Below, one piece after another: positions 22,130-35,092 of a stretch of 64,000 nt of DNA. The stretch comes from Alisma plantago-aquatica. Lineage: Eukaryota > Streptophyta > Magnoliopsida > Alismatales > Alismataceae. Location: assembly GCA_963693085.1 (NCBI GenBank), contig OY856409.1:243588558-243652557 (forward strand), in the 5' to 3' direction. The position numbers and the translations under genes were made by a program. Under the pieces are notes generated by a model, which saw only the letters and a program-made list of their open reading frames with translations, was not told the origin of the DNA and ran no database searches. Position 1 is the first letter of the stretch; every line of letters begins with the position of its first letter.

Positions 22130-25100
22130 ATGATGTAAGAATATCAGAGAAGTCTATATGAAGGCATGAAATTTAGTGCTTGTGGGAGGCAACCCACATA
22201 GGTTTGCATATTTTTCACCCATCCTTCCATTTTTAATACTTTTGATTTTTTTACACTTTTCCAAAAACATACACACGCTATATACTTGATGGTTTTGTTG
22301 TTTGTGAATCATTTTAGAATAGGTACAATGGAGGAAAGATGTTGCATAGAAGGGCCAACCAAGGAGAAGATCATAATTGAAGAGAAGATTGCAAAATAGT
22401 GGAAAAGGTATAGGAAGGAGACCAATACGACCATTCTGCACAACACGACCGTTGCTAGAAAGCCCGAATGGTTGTTTAATGCACTCATGCAAAAGGCACC
22501 TTGAGATCTCCCTCCCCCACTTGGTGTTTTTCTATCCTGAATCCATATCCTCTACCTTATCATCCTAAGCTTCTATTTCTTGTTGAGGACAACATTGTTT
22601 AAGAGTTTGGGGTGGTAGGGCGGTAAGCCTTGCTTTACCCAACTTTCCTCTTTGTTCCTTGTTCTAAAATTTTTTCTCAAGATGATAAAATAGTATAACC
22701 ATCTCTCATACTTGCGTATCCATACTTTGTGTGCTTTCTTTACATACATGCATATCATATAGGTAAATTTCATGCACTTTTTGCATAATTTTCAAAAAAA
22801 TTACTCTTTTTGTCATGCATTTCATATCATTCAGGTTTTTATAGCATGTTTCAGCTAGGATTTGGTTTTTTCAGCTTTATGTTCCATAATGTAGGCTTAG
22901 ATTTGATTGAAGGTGATTTGGCACCATTTTGGCCAATTTTTCCAAAGTTTAGAACTTTTTGCCAAAAAATGTCTTTTGACCCAATCTCTGCTTTTTGGAT
23001 TGAAAATGATGACCTTTGACAAATGCAAGTGAGTTATCATGGTTTTATTGCTAAATGACCTCAATATATCTTGACTTTTTACATGTGCATCACCTCTCTT
23101 ATGCTTGTGAACTATTCCATTGAATTGTGATTGAAGCAATCCCCAAACGCTTAGAGTTTTGTAGAATCTCATGATAAAAATGTGGTTTTACTATTGCTCA
23201 TTCATGTGGTGTGTCATTTCTTGATAAAATTGTTGGAGTAATTTTCATACATGAGATATCATGTTGAATTCCATACTAGTAACTAGTAACCCCTCTTTGA
23301 CTCACTTTTCTTCTACCAACTTCTTACCTCTCCGCCTCATAAAAGGATGCCAAAGTTCACACATTAAGCCTCGACCACCTCTAAAAGTTTGGGGTGGCCA
23401 TATCGATACCCCCCCACTTCACTCTCATCACCATATGCCCTATCCACACCAAGGGGAAAGAAAAACAAAAAAATTGCAGAAAGAAAATAAAAGATGCTCC
23501 TATTTAAGAGCATCTAAATAAAGAAAACATGAGTGTGTAAAAACACTCTAAAATCTTATTGCAATCCTTTCTTCCTTTTGTATGCCCTTGGAGCTAGGAA
23601 ACATCAAACCTAGATCATTTTGCCCTTTTTCGCAGCCATGTTGGTTACTTAGTGTGGATGGACATAAGAGATTGAATGTATGAATGTAAAACAGTAAAAT
23701 TAATCATTTTTTTACCTTTGCTACAATGAAATGGTTTTCCCATAGTGATATGACAACCATATGAATTGATTGTGTTTTTTTAGCTCTAAATTTGAAGTTT
23801 ACACAGTCAATACTTTGATCATGATTAGTTTGTGAAAGAGGAGAGGAGAGAGGTGGAATGCATGTACCTTGTCATCTTTGAACCCATTTAGTCAATATAC
23901 ATATGTTGCAATGCATTTGCCATATCTTATTTGTTGAAAAGTTGAAGAGAGATTGAGTTGGAGCATACTTGGGGACAAGTTTGTTTTAAATTTGGGGTGG
24001 TCATGCATCCCTATTTTAAGGCTCCATCTTATATCATATTGCATTTCAATCACATCTATACCTGTTAGATTACATATTATTTCTCCTAATATGTGATTTC
24101 AGATAAAGATAAAATATATGTATGGATGGTTTTTGTATGTTTTTAGATACTTTGAACACTAATTGATGGAAGAGAGAGATGATAGGTGAATCTAGGGTTT
24201 CCCCATGCTTAGATGAGCCTAAAATGTGGCCAAAATCACTCCCAACCTACCCCGAGTGGTCAAAGTATGTTTTGAAGCATTACCATCCATGGATGGCAAA
24301 GTTCAAGACCCAAATGCAGCGGAAGAACCCCAGAATGGCCATGCTACCATGTAATGGCCATTTTGGGACATGCCCCAATCAACATGACCTTCAAAATTTG
24401 ACCTAGTTTTCCAGCATACCCCTACTAGCCAGTTGGCTCGTGCTGGCCAGAGTGGCCATGCTGGAAGACCCAAAAGCCCAAATTTCCCTTATTTATTCCA
24501 TTCTTCCACCATGACCGTTCCCATCCACCATGACCATTCCCATTCGACCTCAGCTCAGCCGTGCTTCCCAGAACGGTCGTGGTACCACCAAAACCCTACA
24601 ATTTTCTATACTGCATTCCCCATATTGTCCTTATTTAACCTCACGCTTCCTCACCACCTGTATATACTTGGGTGATGGAACTAGATCAAGGTTGGTCACC
24701 CCTAGATACCTCGTATCACTCCACTTATGCCTGTTAGCCATTTCCACTCATTTCCACATCCATTTCACTCCATTTCTTCATTTCCACTACAAACCCTCAT
24801 TTCTAGGCCTTCCATCCATTTCTCACCATCATTCCACATCACTCCACCCAAGAAGTAGGAGGAGGTCGACCTTACAGTTGTTGGATAGGAGGATTCACTC
24901 ATCTACATCAAGCTCCATAGCTACTTCTTCCTCTTTCTCCTTTCTTTTTGTATTTTTCATTTCCATGAGTATCTAGGCCCCTTGGTTGGGCTATTTGGGG
25001 CCCAAAAATGTTACTTTGATACCATGTTGGGGATTGTAAATTTATTTTCTAATGATTATGTATTATTTCTATCTCACTCTTCATGCATTTCTTATTGGTT

Positions 25101-25465
25101 TGTGCCTAAATCACCTACGAATTTAGGGAAATTCCTTATATGTGTGAATTTTGGGATTTGCTCCTAGGTACAATTCATGGATCCCTAGCTAGCCTCACAT
25201 CTTCCTATATGCTAATGAATTCTCCTAACCCTAGTTGAGAGATCTAAGTATCTAGTTTAGATGAATTTAGTGTGCTTAGCACGGAGCTTTCTCAAGGCTA
25301 GAATGTGGGTGATGAGAGGCCGAAAACCTCACCTCCATTCCCATTGCTACCCTCAGCCCCCGATCACCATAAGATATTGTAACCTAGAAACCTAGGCTTG
25401 TTGACACTCTAATTAAATTGCACCTAAACCTTAACACAATTGAGCCTCGTAAGGGTAGTAGGAGG
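22130..25465 (+). other. Athila-like 3' noncoding region
   Basis: Starts with the post-pol signature GGGAGGCAACCCACATAGG (22182-22201). The motif TTTGGGGTGG recurs at about 22606, 23387 and 23993, each time before a short pyrimidine-rich stretch; in related elements it marks polypurine-like sites. CACGACCGT words occur around 22456 and 24573. Open frames such as 24530-24976 show no known domain. A purine run (AAGGGTAGTAGGAGG) just before 25466 is the likely polypurine tract. Confidence 0.65.
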
Positions 25466-26220
25466 TGTTAGGGATTAGTTCCCTATACAGAACCTATCCT
25501 ATCCATGGCTAGTTAGTTGTCTAAGGAAATTCATTAGACTCTATCTTTTTGTTTGGTTTGGAAATCTAAATGAAAGCATAATGTTCACATGTCACCCCCA
25601 ACCTAATTGATAAGTGAATCCTCAAAACATCCCTCTATTTCTTTAAAATCCTAATTTCCTTTTTTCTTAGCTAGTGTAAGCCTAGTTAGCTCTTTACTTG
25701 CTTAGTTAGCATCTTTCCTTATTCTTGCTATTTTAGGTATTTACTTGCTCTTTTTCCCTATTTGCTAGCTTAGTGTAGCGTAGACCTATGCTTGCTATCC
25801 TTAGCATAGCTTGCAATTTTCCTTTCCTTGGCATGTCTTTTCTTACTTAGTAGAATTAACTGTCTAGGGTTAGCTTAGGTTTTGATCTAGCTTGCTTTCC
25901 TTAATTACTTTCTTGTTCAAACATTAGTGTAATCAACAACCAACTTCAAACCCTTCAACCCAAGACTCCACAATAGTAACCTAGCCCAAAACTAATCTAT
26001 CTCTAGTGCCCCCTTTTCTCCCTGTGGATTGACCCTATATGTATTGCCCTCCTATACTACAACACAACCCCATGTGCTTATGGGTGTGGTGTTTTAGTAG
26101 AAGTAGGTTTTTTTGTTAGGACTTTATAAATTTTGAAAGTTATCCCCCATGTGTGTCGATCTCATGGGGCACATCTAGTCAGATCTAAGTGATTAGTGTT
26201 TGCACCTCTGGCTGGACACA
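25466..26220 (+). repeat. Athila-like 3' LTR
   Basis: Starts TGTTAGGGATTAG and ends near GGACACA, aligning with the LTR at 18668-19437. Unlike a normal 3' LTR it is followed by a primer site and leader. Confidence 0.85.
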
Positions 26221-26327
26221 CCGAGCTTTCTGGCACCATTGCCAGGGACAGAAGGTGCTATAGATACCTAGTTGTTGTGGTGTTGACTCTCCCATTTGGC
26301 ACTATCTTTTTCTAGTTTACTTGTCTG
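26221..26327 (+). repeat. Second Athila-like primer site and truncated leader
   Basis: TGGCACCATTGCCAGGGA (26231-26248) again matches the tRNA-Asp site. The next 80 or so bases match the leader at 19466-19545, then the similarity stops near 26327. The 3' LTR therefore doubles as the 5' LTR of a second, cut-off element. Confidence 0.8.
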
Positions 26328-26925
26328 TAGTTTAAAATCACACCAATATTGGTTCAACCCTTGAACCAATTGGCTCGCCTCTTGGTTGGTCATTTGGTCA
26401 TCTCACTAGTTGTATGGTTCTGTCGGTCCACCATCTGCTGGCTCCTCTAGTTGATCGGTTGGGTCCACCAGCCCATCAGTTTAGCCCGTCCATATGGTCC
26501 AGCATCAGGTAGGCTCGTCTTTGAGATGGCATCTTCTTCATCATAATAGGAAAGTAAAATACCCCACTTTTACATGATTATAGAGAAACCTAGAGTTACA
26601 TTCAAGGGGGGCAAGGGTAGGAAATAATTAACTTTACATGGGAAGAAAAGATATAGGCTCGATATGCAGACCGAGATAAAAGAATAAACCAACCACACAA
26701 CCATGCACAGATTATAAGGGTTATTGGACATAACTATGCTACACATCCACCATCAAAACTGCTTTTAGGGTGACACATATAAATTAGATATATATCATAT
26801 ATATTGGTTTAGGATTATCATCATATTTGATTGAATAAGAAATTATTCGCATAACATGTAATAATTGAATGAAAATATCAAATATGATCATATTGATTAT
26901 CCCATAATATAGTAAATTGATGTTG
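26328..26925. other. Unassigned stretch, possibly Copia leader plus other LTR debris
   Basis: The part up to about 26510 has short repeats of GGTTGGTC and GGTCCACC type, resembling LTR sequence of an unknown family. The part from about 26530 to 26925 would, on the minus strand, be the leader following the Copia-type primer site. No gag is seen. Confidence 0.35.
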
Positions 26926-26938
26926 TCTCTGATATCAC
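26926..26938 (-). promoter_or_regulatory. Copia-type primer binding site (initiator tRNA-Met)
   Basis: The minus strand reads GTGATATCAGAGA. It differs at two places from GTGGTATCAGAGC, the site complementary to initiator tRNA-Met in plant Copia elements, and it follows the LTR end directly. Confidence 0.6.
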
Positions 26939-27527
26939 TATTGAGAAATATGGCAACAGAGTAGGCAGTGGAAACAAAAAAAATTCTACCATATTCCCCA
27001 CAACCAACAAATTGTGTCAATAACTATAAGATGAGAAGGATGGTTTTGAGAATATAACTATTATTGGAGCAAGTCCAATAACATTTCCTCATCATTGTAG
27101 ATGTGCAACTATCTTCTAGTTGAATTGGGACTCATCTAACCGATGCTTCTCTTGGGCTGCACCACAGACTATAGCCTCAAAAGTCGTCGTCTGCAACAAC
27201 TCCTTTCACATTGGACTGCTAGTTGGCATTCTTCTCCTAAAGGCATACAATGACCTCCCGCCTCTAGAGAAGTCCACACGGACCATCTACAACTCTTATT
27301 GTCCTGCTAGAATAGACAGGAAGGATTTGTCCCATTTGTTGGCATGCTAGCCACCAACTTGCTCTCCCAAAACAATTATCCTCAATTATTCTCTCCCTTT
27401 CTATCCCTCCATAGTTGGGTAGGACTTGCTTGGCCTCTCTTGGTTACCACAACCAAAGAGGACAACAATCGTCAGAGCAACTAATTCTCAATAGTTTGTG
27501 TTGTGCTCTGGGAAGCCCCCAGTACCC

Positions 27528-27540
27528 CTCTATTTATAGG
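27528..27540 (-). promoter_or_regulatory. TATA box of the Copia-type LTR
   Basis: CTATAAATAGAGG on the minus strand, about 590 bases before the LTR end. The U3 part, with its motif repeats, lies upstream. Confidence 0.55.
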
Positions 27541-27639
27541 AGGGGTTAGAGTCAGGGTTTCCAGTTTGTACGATAGTCGAAGGGATGGGATGATCTTGAA
27601 TTTTTGCAACCTACAATCACCGAAATAGTTGTCTAGAAA

Positions 27640-28060
27640 CCCAGATGGTCATGTGGAATGAGAGATGGTCCTCTCATATTGTGAGATGGTTGTTTCCTAG
27701 TTTCTCAGTGGCATACAGAATGGGAATTCATTTCCCATTAATTCTAAACATTAATTCCTTACACTACAAGTATTGTGCAATTGAAATGAATTTAGTAAAG
27801 TATCTAGAACCTTTCCTTCAGACCAAATAAGTCATCTGACACAAGTGAGACAGACGTTTGGATCACCCAGATAGTCGTCTACTGACTTGAGCTGAGGCGA
27901 TCAGTTCAATGGAATGAACTGATCAATTCACACCTCAGTTTGAGTAGAACTTAGCCAATATTGGTTTGAATCAGTCTGACACTCTAAACGCCCATCACAA
28001 CCCTTAAGATGATCATTTGGGCATCTAGATGGTTGTCTCACTGTATGAGCTGATCGTCTG
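27640..28060 (-). repeat. AGATGGTCGTCT-type motif array in Copia LTR U3
   Basis: Variants of AGATGGTC(G/A)TCT or their shortened forms occur about seven times (near 27640, 27664, 27682, 27863, 28011, 28030 and 28048), often next to CCCA or CTGG. Confidence 0.5.
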
Positions 28061-30099
28061 GAAGTTTAGCCGGAGGATATGTTGCATGAATTTAATACCT
28101 AAATGCTTTAGTGATCAATTCAATCATCATTCAAGATTAAACTCCTCTTCTTAGTCAAGACCTATGTGTGTGACCCTATAGTTCCCATATTATGTTGGCA
28201 GTGAATGTCCATAACAACTTACAACATCACAAGCAATGAGTGGTGCATAGTCGCACATCATTGCTACTCAAGTAAATGGACATTTGGGGAACAACTTCAA
28301 CCTACAATCTGTATATGGTGTCACAATGCTTGTATAGTTTCTTTGTCATTGATATCCATATTGAACTCGAGGCATGAAGTAGTCACCCTATTCAACATTC
28401 AATCTGATTTCTTGAACCAAGAGCTACTTGTATGAGATAAATGTAAGCTCAATATCACATAATCACTCTGAAACATCCCAACTCAAACAAAACACGATTA
28501 CATACTAACTAGAGGATTACCAAAAACCATGGGAAATTTAAACTGATTTACAACAAGCACCATGAGATGAGAAATATTACATCTGAGCCAACACTTTCTT
28601 TTTATAACATAATTTTAAAGGTTCTATAACATAAATCCCCATCATCTCGTTACATGAAATAACTATTCCATATGCTTATTTATTGCATCAAGGTACATAA
28701 GCCAAAAACTATACATCGATCATCATATTAGAAAACATAGAAAACTCTCCTGAAGACCTGAGTGTACAGGGACGACACATAGGACTCTACTGCTAGACAC
28801 TATCTATTCTACCAGGTATGATAGCTCTTCATATCATCCTCAACCACAAGATCTTTAGCTCCCCAGTCATGTCCATCTAAAAAAAATCTTTTATTCAACG
28901 GGGTGAGACACACAGTCCCAGCGAGAAACATAACCCTCTACCAACTTTATTATTATCACATATAACTGAGCAGATAGTTCAACTAAACAACAGGTAATCA
29001 CTAACTAGTTATATAAGAGGGAATATGAAGAACATGTATATGAAGACTTATACAAAGACCATATAAGAGCATATGAGAAAGATTACATCATCCAAGGCCT
29101 CAAATAATGTTCCGTATTTAACTTACAATAGATATATTATTCGGCTTGATTATAAATTTTTATGCCCAGAGGAAGTGATCTGTATCGCTCAAATCCAACC
29201 GATGGTTGTGAAACCCTGATCGGTGCCATACAAGGTCAATGGAAGAGTCAGACTCCATGACCTCAACCTCTTTGTAGTCAGTGCATGATATCCAAAGTAG
29301 GACCACAATCTCTTTCTTAAGTGACCTCAGTCACAAGGTTAGCTCCAACAGGCTACCCTTTCCTCTAGCCTGCCTTGGTACATGTCTCGGCACTAGCATA
29401 ACTTCAGCCATGGGCCTATTCACCGTGCTCCCTGAGCCATGAACACATTCATGCTCTATCACACTAAGCCATGGGCCTGTTCACCATGCTCGTATACATA
29501 TATGAGTCTACAACTGAAGTTTTACTCTATTCCTCCTATTTTCAGCTAGGAGAAACCCCACATATTCAACAATATGCGCTCCGCGTTAACAAGTAGGAGA
29601 ACCTGTGTCACCATCACTAACTCCTAACGATGATGGATCTATGGCCAAGGCAAACTACATGAAAGGTTCAATTCTAATTAATTAATACATTTTAGAGTGG
29701 GCCTATTCAAAGCTTCAACACCACAAACCAAGGTGATATCGTTCAAACACACCTTAGTCCATCCCGATCAAGGGACCATCTTCTAGGATATCAGGCAAAT
29801 CATATGTCTAACACATCTAATCTAATCTCAAGTTAGGCAACGTCATAACCATGCTGACCAAGGACCACACGACCTTATAGCCACTAGGGTACTCTCTAGG
29901 TCAACCCTAGCATGGTCAACTCCCTTTTACCTGGTCCATGATCATTATTATCATGCATACTATCTAAGGCAATAAACTTCTAACCCTAGGATGCATATTT
30001 ACATAAGGATGAGTATATGGATCTCATATATAATGCCATACCACCAAATCTCTCAACATGTGTCATCCTAGACACCATATCACCCAAGCTCAGAGATAT

Positions 30100-30830
30100 A
30101 ACAACATATACCTCTCTATGTGTCGGGTAACCAAGCATGTACCGGGCAAAGTCATATTGGCCAAGACCTCTATAGGTGTGTGTATCGGGTAAGCAAGGTT
30201 GTCAGGTAGGTCCTTCACCAAGGCATATCGGGTAGGGATACTTAGTATAGCCCAAAAGCTTACTCAAGGGTAGGGTTCACATCTAAAGGTATCGTGCAAA
30301 GCACGTCAAAGCCATATCTCCCAATGCATCATAATGGGCAACACATCATAATGAGCAACACATCTAAATAGAGTGTCAGGTAGCAACATCCATGAGGATG
30401 TTATGCAATCTCCAACAAACCATAATGCCCCACACAGACCACTTATCGTCCAAGGGGTACAAGCCTCACAATGCCCAACTAACTCAACTATCGAAGCACC
30501 ATATCGGGTGAAGGATGAACAAGGCATCTGCCTATTATAACGCCCAAGCCTCATACTACTGTATCACCCAAGCTATGACTCAAAGGAAGGAGAGGGATAT
30601 CGGGCAACAAGCACCAAGACACCACCATCCATATTGGGCAACCACATCATATCACCCAAAGGTTTATAGGGTATCATGCATCACTATTTCTAAGGGTATT
30701 GCCCACACAAAGGATCATCTTATCAGGTTCCCTATACCATTGAAGGATACCCATCACCAAAGGCATAACCACCCCATATCGTCCAGCTACCAACCAAGGG
30801 TTCAACCCCAAGAACATGTCATGTAACTAG
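30100..30830. repeat. TATCGGGCAA-type motif array, left Tekay LTR
   Basis: About twenty variants of ATATCGGGCAA, ATATCGGGTAA or ATATCGCCCAA occur in 730 bases, often preceded by CAC or GC and followed by AC or GG. A few more lie beyond the nested solo LTR (34200-34440). Spacing is irregular, 20-60 bases. Confidence 0.75.
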
Positions 30831-30835
30831 TGTAT
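30831..30835. repeat. Target-site duplication, left (TGTAT)
   Basis: Matches 34176-34180 exactly and flanks the 3.34-kb solo LTR. Confidence 0.85.
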
Positions 30836-33800
30836 TGTAACACCCCTCCCTAGGGTTACATACATAACCAGCGGAAGCACAACCTAATCCCCAACATTAT
30901 CCATAATGTGGGGTACTTGGCATTTCAGGGAGGGATTGTCACAACCATGATACTCATTGCACAAAATAGAGTTTAAATAAACCATCACAGGAACAAAATT
31001 ACAATTTCTCATTCTCAAATCTTAACAAAGTTTACATGTACATAAATATGATAAAAGGAAAAAAGATCTATAAACTGGGTATGGTTGGCACCCCACCAAA
31101 ACTCTTCTCCTTGAAGGTCCTTGAGCTAGAGTTTCCTCCTTAGATTGACTTCCCTCCTTAGCTAGCTTCCAACCTATGGGCATCACACCCCCAGCCATGT
31201 ATCAAACAAATGGTAAGTGGGTTGAACATGTTATAATATAAGAAAACTTGGAAACTGAAAATAAACATATAACATTATACATATGAACATTTAAAAGACA
31301 TTCATTTTCTTTTAGATCAATTTATTTTATCTTAACCTATATAAGTATCCTGGGGTTGCACAAATGTGCCTCTTCTCTTATGCACCGAAGTGCCTCTTAG
31401 GTTGCGCCGAGGTGCCTCTTCTCTTATGCACCGAAGTGTCTCTTCTCTTATGAGGAACTTATATAAGTCTCATTTTTATCATTCTCTTTCTCTTAATGCT
31501 CTTATCTCTACTTTAAACTTTATAGGTAACAATTATCATTAGGGTTCATGAAGGTGTTATCATACATCATAAGCAATTAAAAAATATATTACTCTTACTG
31601 ACTTTAACAATTAGGAACAATAAATAACATAAACATGACATTCATTGGAATTCATACATGCATAATAAATCAAAACAAGATAATTATATGTTCAATTGCA
31701 TGGACCACTTACTTTTTCACTTGGAGAGTGAACTCTCTCTCTTCCTAGGTTGGGTAAAACCCTAATCACGTCCTGGGTCAGAGGAACCCTAATTATCATG
31801 TTCATAAGATATGTCACATCAAAATATATTTTATTCAAATTCTTAAGCCCTAGATTCACTTCTACAAACATCAAGGTTTGGCAATTCAAAATCAGACTCT
31901 AAAAACCACATATTCAGATTCCTCGTGAAAAACCATTTCCAAAACATATTTTTTCTCATTTTTCTGAGCATCGAACGATTTACTACGAATTTATGAAGGA
32001 CAACCAATTAGAAATCAAAGAAATGCCACGTAGGCAACCTTTTATCCACTGGGACCCTGGGCCCGGGTGAGTTGGGCCAATAAGAACCCGCCATCTCAAC
32101 ACGGGTCTCTCCCAACTGGATTAGTTGTCAGAGAAACGGGAAATATGTGAAAGTCCAAAAATACCCATCCAGTTGAACTCATCGAATTGAAACAAAGAGG
32201 ACATCTTGGTCATTCAGTGGCCTGGATTGTTTCTGCTTCAGGCCCCGGGCTCATGAGCAGCAACCTCATATGATCCCTGCAGGTGATCCCGTGGGGCACT
32301 GTGGCTCAAGCCAAACGGAGAGGAGCATTAGCTCCATTTTGTTCTTACGAAGCCAAAGACCTTTTACTGGGGTCTAACTGTTGCTGGTGCGGCGAGCTCA
32401 GCTCATCGGAAAGGCCAACAGACCTAGGCCATGGCGAGGAAAACAAACGAGAGGGAAGGAGGGAAACCCGAGCCCTCAAAACTTGATGTAAGATCTCGCA
32501 AGGTCAAGGCAAGGAGGTGGAGTTGGTCGTGTGGGAGAGAAGAGCCATTGGAGGCACTGCTTCACTTCCACCGCCGAAAATAGGGGAAAGAGGATCCAAA
32601 ATCGAAAATGTAGATGCCGTCGACGAGGCGAGGAAAAACATTCCATAGCATCTTATGAAGTCGGGCAATGGAGAAATGAGGCCGCGGAGGCCCTGAAGGC
32701 CAATGGCGATGAGCACCAGTGAGGGAGGGGGTTGGCCCTATAGGGTACATCGATCAAGGGCACGGCGAGCCAAAACAAGGGTACTGGGGTGAAGGGAGGA
32801 GGTTGAGGATGCTCACCACTCTCCTGATTGAGACACGGTGGGCGGAGGAGGCCGGGCAAACTCAAAGTCACCAGAGATGAAGAAGGGATAGGTCAGGGTG
32901 TTCAGGAGTGAGTGGATCTAATTGATGGTGGAGGAGGGAACTACGGGGGATGGCGGTGCTTGTGGGTTCCATAAAGAGCAATGGCGAGGGCGATGGTGGC
33001 GGCTGTGGAAACCAACTGAGGGGGAGAGTGAAGCCCTAATGGGCGTTTCCTATATACTCCATAAGAGAGGGAGTTCTAGGGCTCAAGAGATGTGCGGGAC
33101 ATAGACAAATCTAGAGCCGCAAAAATCCCATGAAACCGATAATTGAATAGGAAGAAATCAATCGAGGAAAAATACGAGCTATAGGCGTCTGACTTGCCTA
33201 AAACGTCAGAGGTAGGGGATGAACCAACTACCGTCGGATCGAGATCATGAGGCCAGAAAATCGTGCACAAATAAGGAAAAATAAGGGTAATGTGTGACAG
33301 GGATTTAAATCCCGAAACCATAGGGAATTCGAGACATTAAATGCAATTCCTAATCGAACCATAATCAAACTTTCCTATTTTATTAGGAGGGTCAAACAAG
33401 CTCCAAATGAGTCCAAATTTGGACCATTGACTAACTAAAGGGTCTAGAATAATACTATCCAATTAGATTTAAGTTTCCTCAACGTTTGGTCCACATTTTC
33501 AATTTTCATCTCTTATCTTAATTTAAGTGTACAAACTAATTAAATAATTAAGGGGAAACTTTCCTTTGTGGATTTTTACTCCAAAATTCGAGATAAACAA
33601 TATTTGTCTCTTTCAAAATCATTCCACACCTCTTTATTTCCTTCTTGTGTACTTTATTTGAAGGAGAGAGAAAACAAGGGGAATATTACTTCCCTCTTAT
33701 GTATTTAAGAAAATAAAAGGAAAGGTGGCCAAAAGATGCCAAGAGAGCACTCATGTTCTCATATTTTCGAAATAGATGAATAAGGGGCACATTATTATTT

Positions 33801-34175
33801 CTTTTTGTTAATTTGAAGAAGAGGAGAGAGAAAATGAACTTTAGGGTTTTATTTTGAAATATATAAAAGGGAACGGCATACTTGTTGTCCAAGTGATTTA
33901 AAATTTCGAATTTCTTTATTCTTCCTCTTTCTCTTTCATTCCTTTTTTGCTTAATTAATAAATGGAAAACATATTACTATTTTTACACAACTATTTGCAA
34001 TACATTTAAAATAACGGAGAAACTTATTTTGAGTCCTTTTATTATTTCTCTTTGCATTGAAATCCTAGAAATAAAACTAATTTGGACGAATTGCATTAAG
34101 GCCCTTAACAAATTATTATTTGAAGAAAACTACATAAAAGGCTTTATTTTACTCTTGAAAATTAGGGATGTTACA
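30836..34175 (+). mobile_element. 3.34-kb solo LTR inside the Tekay-like LTR
   Basis: Starts TGTAACACCCC and ends GGGATGTTACA, flanked by an exact 5-base duplication TGTAT (30831-30835 and 34176-34180). The homologous LTR at about 42711 lacks it, which confirms the insertion. TATATAAAAGG at about 33859-33869 fits a promoter some 300 bases from the 3' end. No primer site, polypurine tract or coding domain lies inside, so a solo LTR of a long-LTR Ty3 family is the best reading. The segment 32240-33060 is GC-rich with short frames but no known protein. Confidence 0.8.
31350..31455. repeat. Short degenerate repeats in the solo LTR
   Basis: Four imperfect copies of a word like TGCACCGAAGTGCCTCTTCT occur in about 100 bases, some followed by CTTATG. 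Confidence 0.8.
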
Positions 34176-34180
34176 TGTAT
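34176..34180. repeat. Target-site duplication, right (TGTAT)
   Basis: Matches 30831-30835 exactly. Confidence 0.85.
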
Positions 34181-35084
34181 ATTATAATCTCAACACTAAG
34201 GTCAGCACTTCTATCAATCAAGCTAACTATCATATCGCCCAAACCTGTAGAGCATAGGCTCACCTCTCAACAACAAAGTGAGAGAGGGGTTTTGCCCAAG
34301 GACTCACCAATTCAACATACATCTTTGGATCAAGAAATCCTAAGATCACCTCTCAACAAAATGAGAGATGAGTATTGCCCATAATCTATCAACCAAAGGA
34401 TAACCTATCGGGCAAATCACTATATCGGGTAGGTCATCTTCAACCTCAAGACACCCCATATCATCCTGGATAAGGTGAATAAGATAAAGGTAGTAATAAA
34501 ATGTAACCTTTCCATTAGATCAGAGCTCAAGTTCAACAAAAACAACTATCATAGTGAAAGGTATCGATATAAAGACAAGAATCGATTTGAGCACATATGA
34601 AGAGTGAAAATAATCGAGATGATTAAGAGTTATGTAACAAACCTTAAGAGGATCTCCATGAAAGATATCAAGCTTCCTGATCCAAGAATCAAACTCACCA
34701 TGAAGATCATCCAAATCTCCAAACTTGCCTCCGACGCCATCATCACCTCAAGAAACAAAAGATGAAGAAGAAGAAGACAACATGGTTATGCTTAGCTCAA
34801 GAAGAAGAAAAGAGAGAGGAACATGGCCTTTCCTACTCTCATAAAGGGTCCATCTATGGTCAGGAGGGGAAGAAGGAGATGAAGAAGAAAGAATAAGGGA
34901 AAGCTATCTAAGAAGCATGACTCACCAAGGTCGAATCTTGAGCAAGAAATTTCCATTGGCAAGGAACTCGGCCTCCCAATCTCCATGGGGGTTTCCTTAA
35001 GCTCACAAAGCTCCCAAGCTCGCCCCAAACAAGAAGGGGAAAGAGGTAGATGAAAGGGATCACTTGGGTAAAGAGAAAAGGAGT

Positions 35085-35092
35085 TATATACA
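35085..35092 (-). promoter_or_regulatory. TATA box of Tekay-like LTR (left copy)
   Basis: GTATATAACTCC on the minus strand, about 745 bases into the LTR. The same sequence is at 43649-43656 in the other LTR, and a similar one at 59893 in the related plus-strand LTR. Confidence 0.6.

Larger units (their letters stand above)
18668..26220 (+). mobile_element. Athila/Tat-like Ty3 retrotransposon without pol
   Basis: A 770-base 5' LTR, a tRNA-Asp primer site, gag and protease relics, the end-of-pol signature CTTGTGGGAGGCAACCCACA near 22180, a long noncoding 3' region with TTTGGGGTGG motifs, and a 755-base 3' LTR. The sequence passes from the protease straight to the post-pol region: reverse transcriptase, RNase H and integrase are absent. 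It is therefore a non-autonomous deletion derivative, and old, since gag and protease carry stops and the two LTRs differ at many places. Confidence 0.85.

Noticed and set aside
24433..24976. 148-codon frame in the Athila-like 3' region
   Set aside because: Composition is Pro/Ser/His/Thr-rich from pyrimidine-rich DNA, overlapping frames are equally open, and the relic at 51590-51990 does not keep the frame.
30515..30826. 103-codon frame, with a counterpart at 42385-42705
   Set aside because: Both lie in the noncoding motif array of the Tekay LTRs. They owe their similarity to LTR homology and have no known domain.
32240..33100. Host gene or captured gene fragment in the 3.34-kb solo LTR
   Set aside because: GC content rises here, but the short frames on both strands have no motif or splice pattern that I can recognise; GC-rich middles are common in long LTRs.
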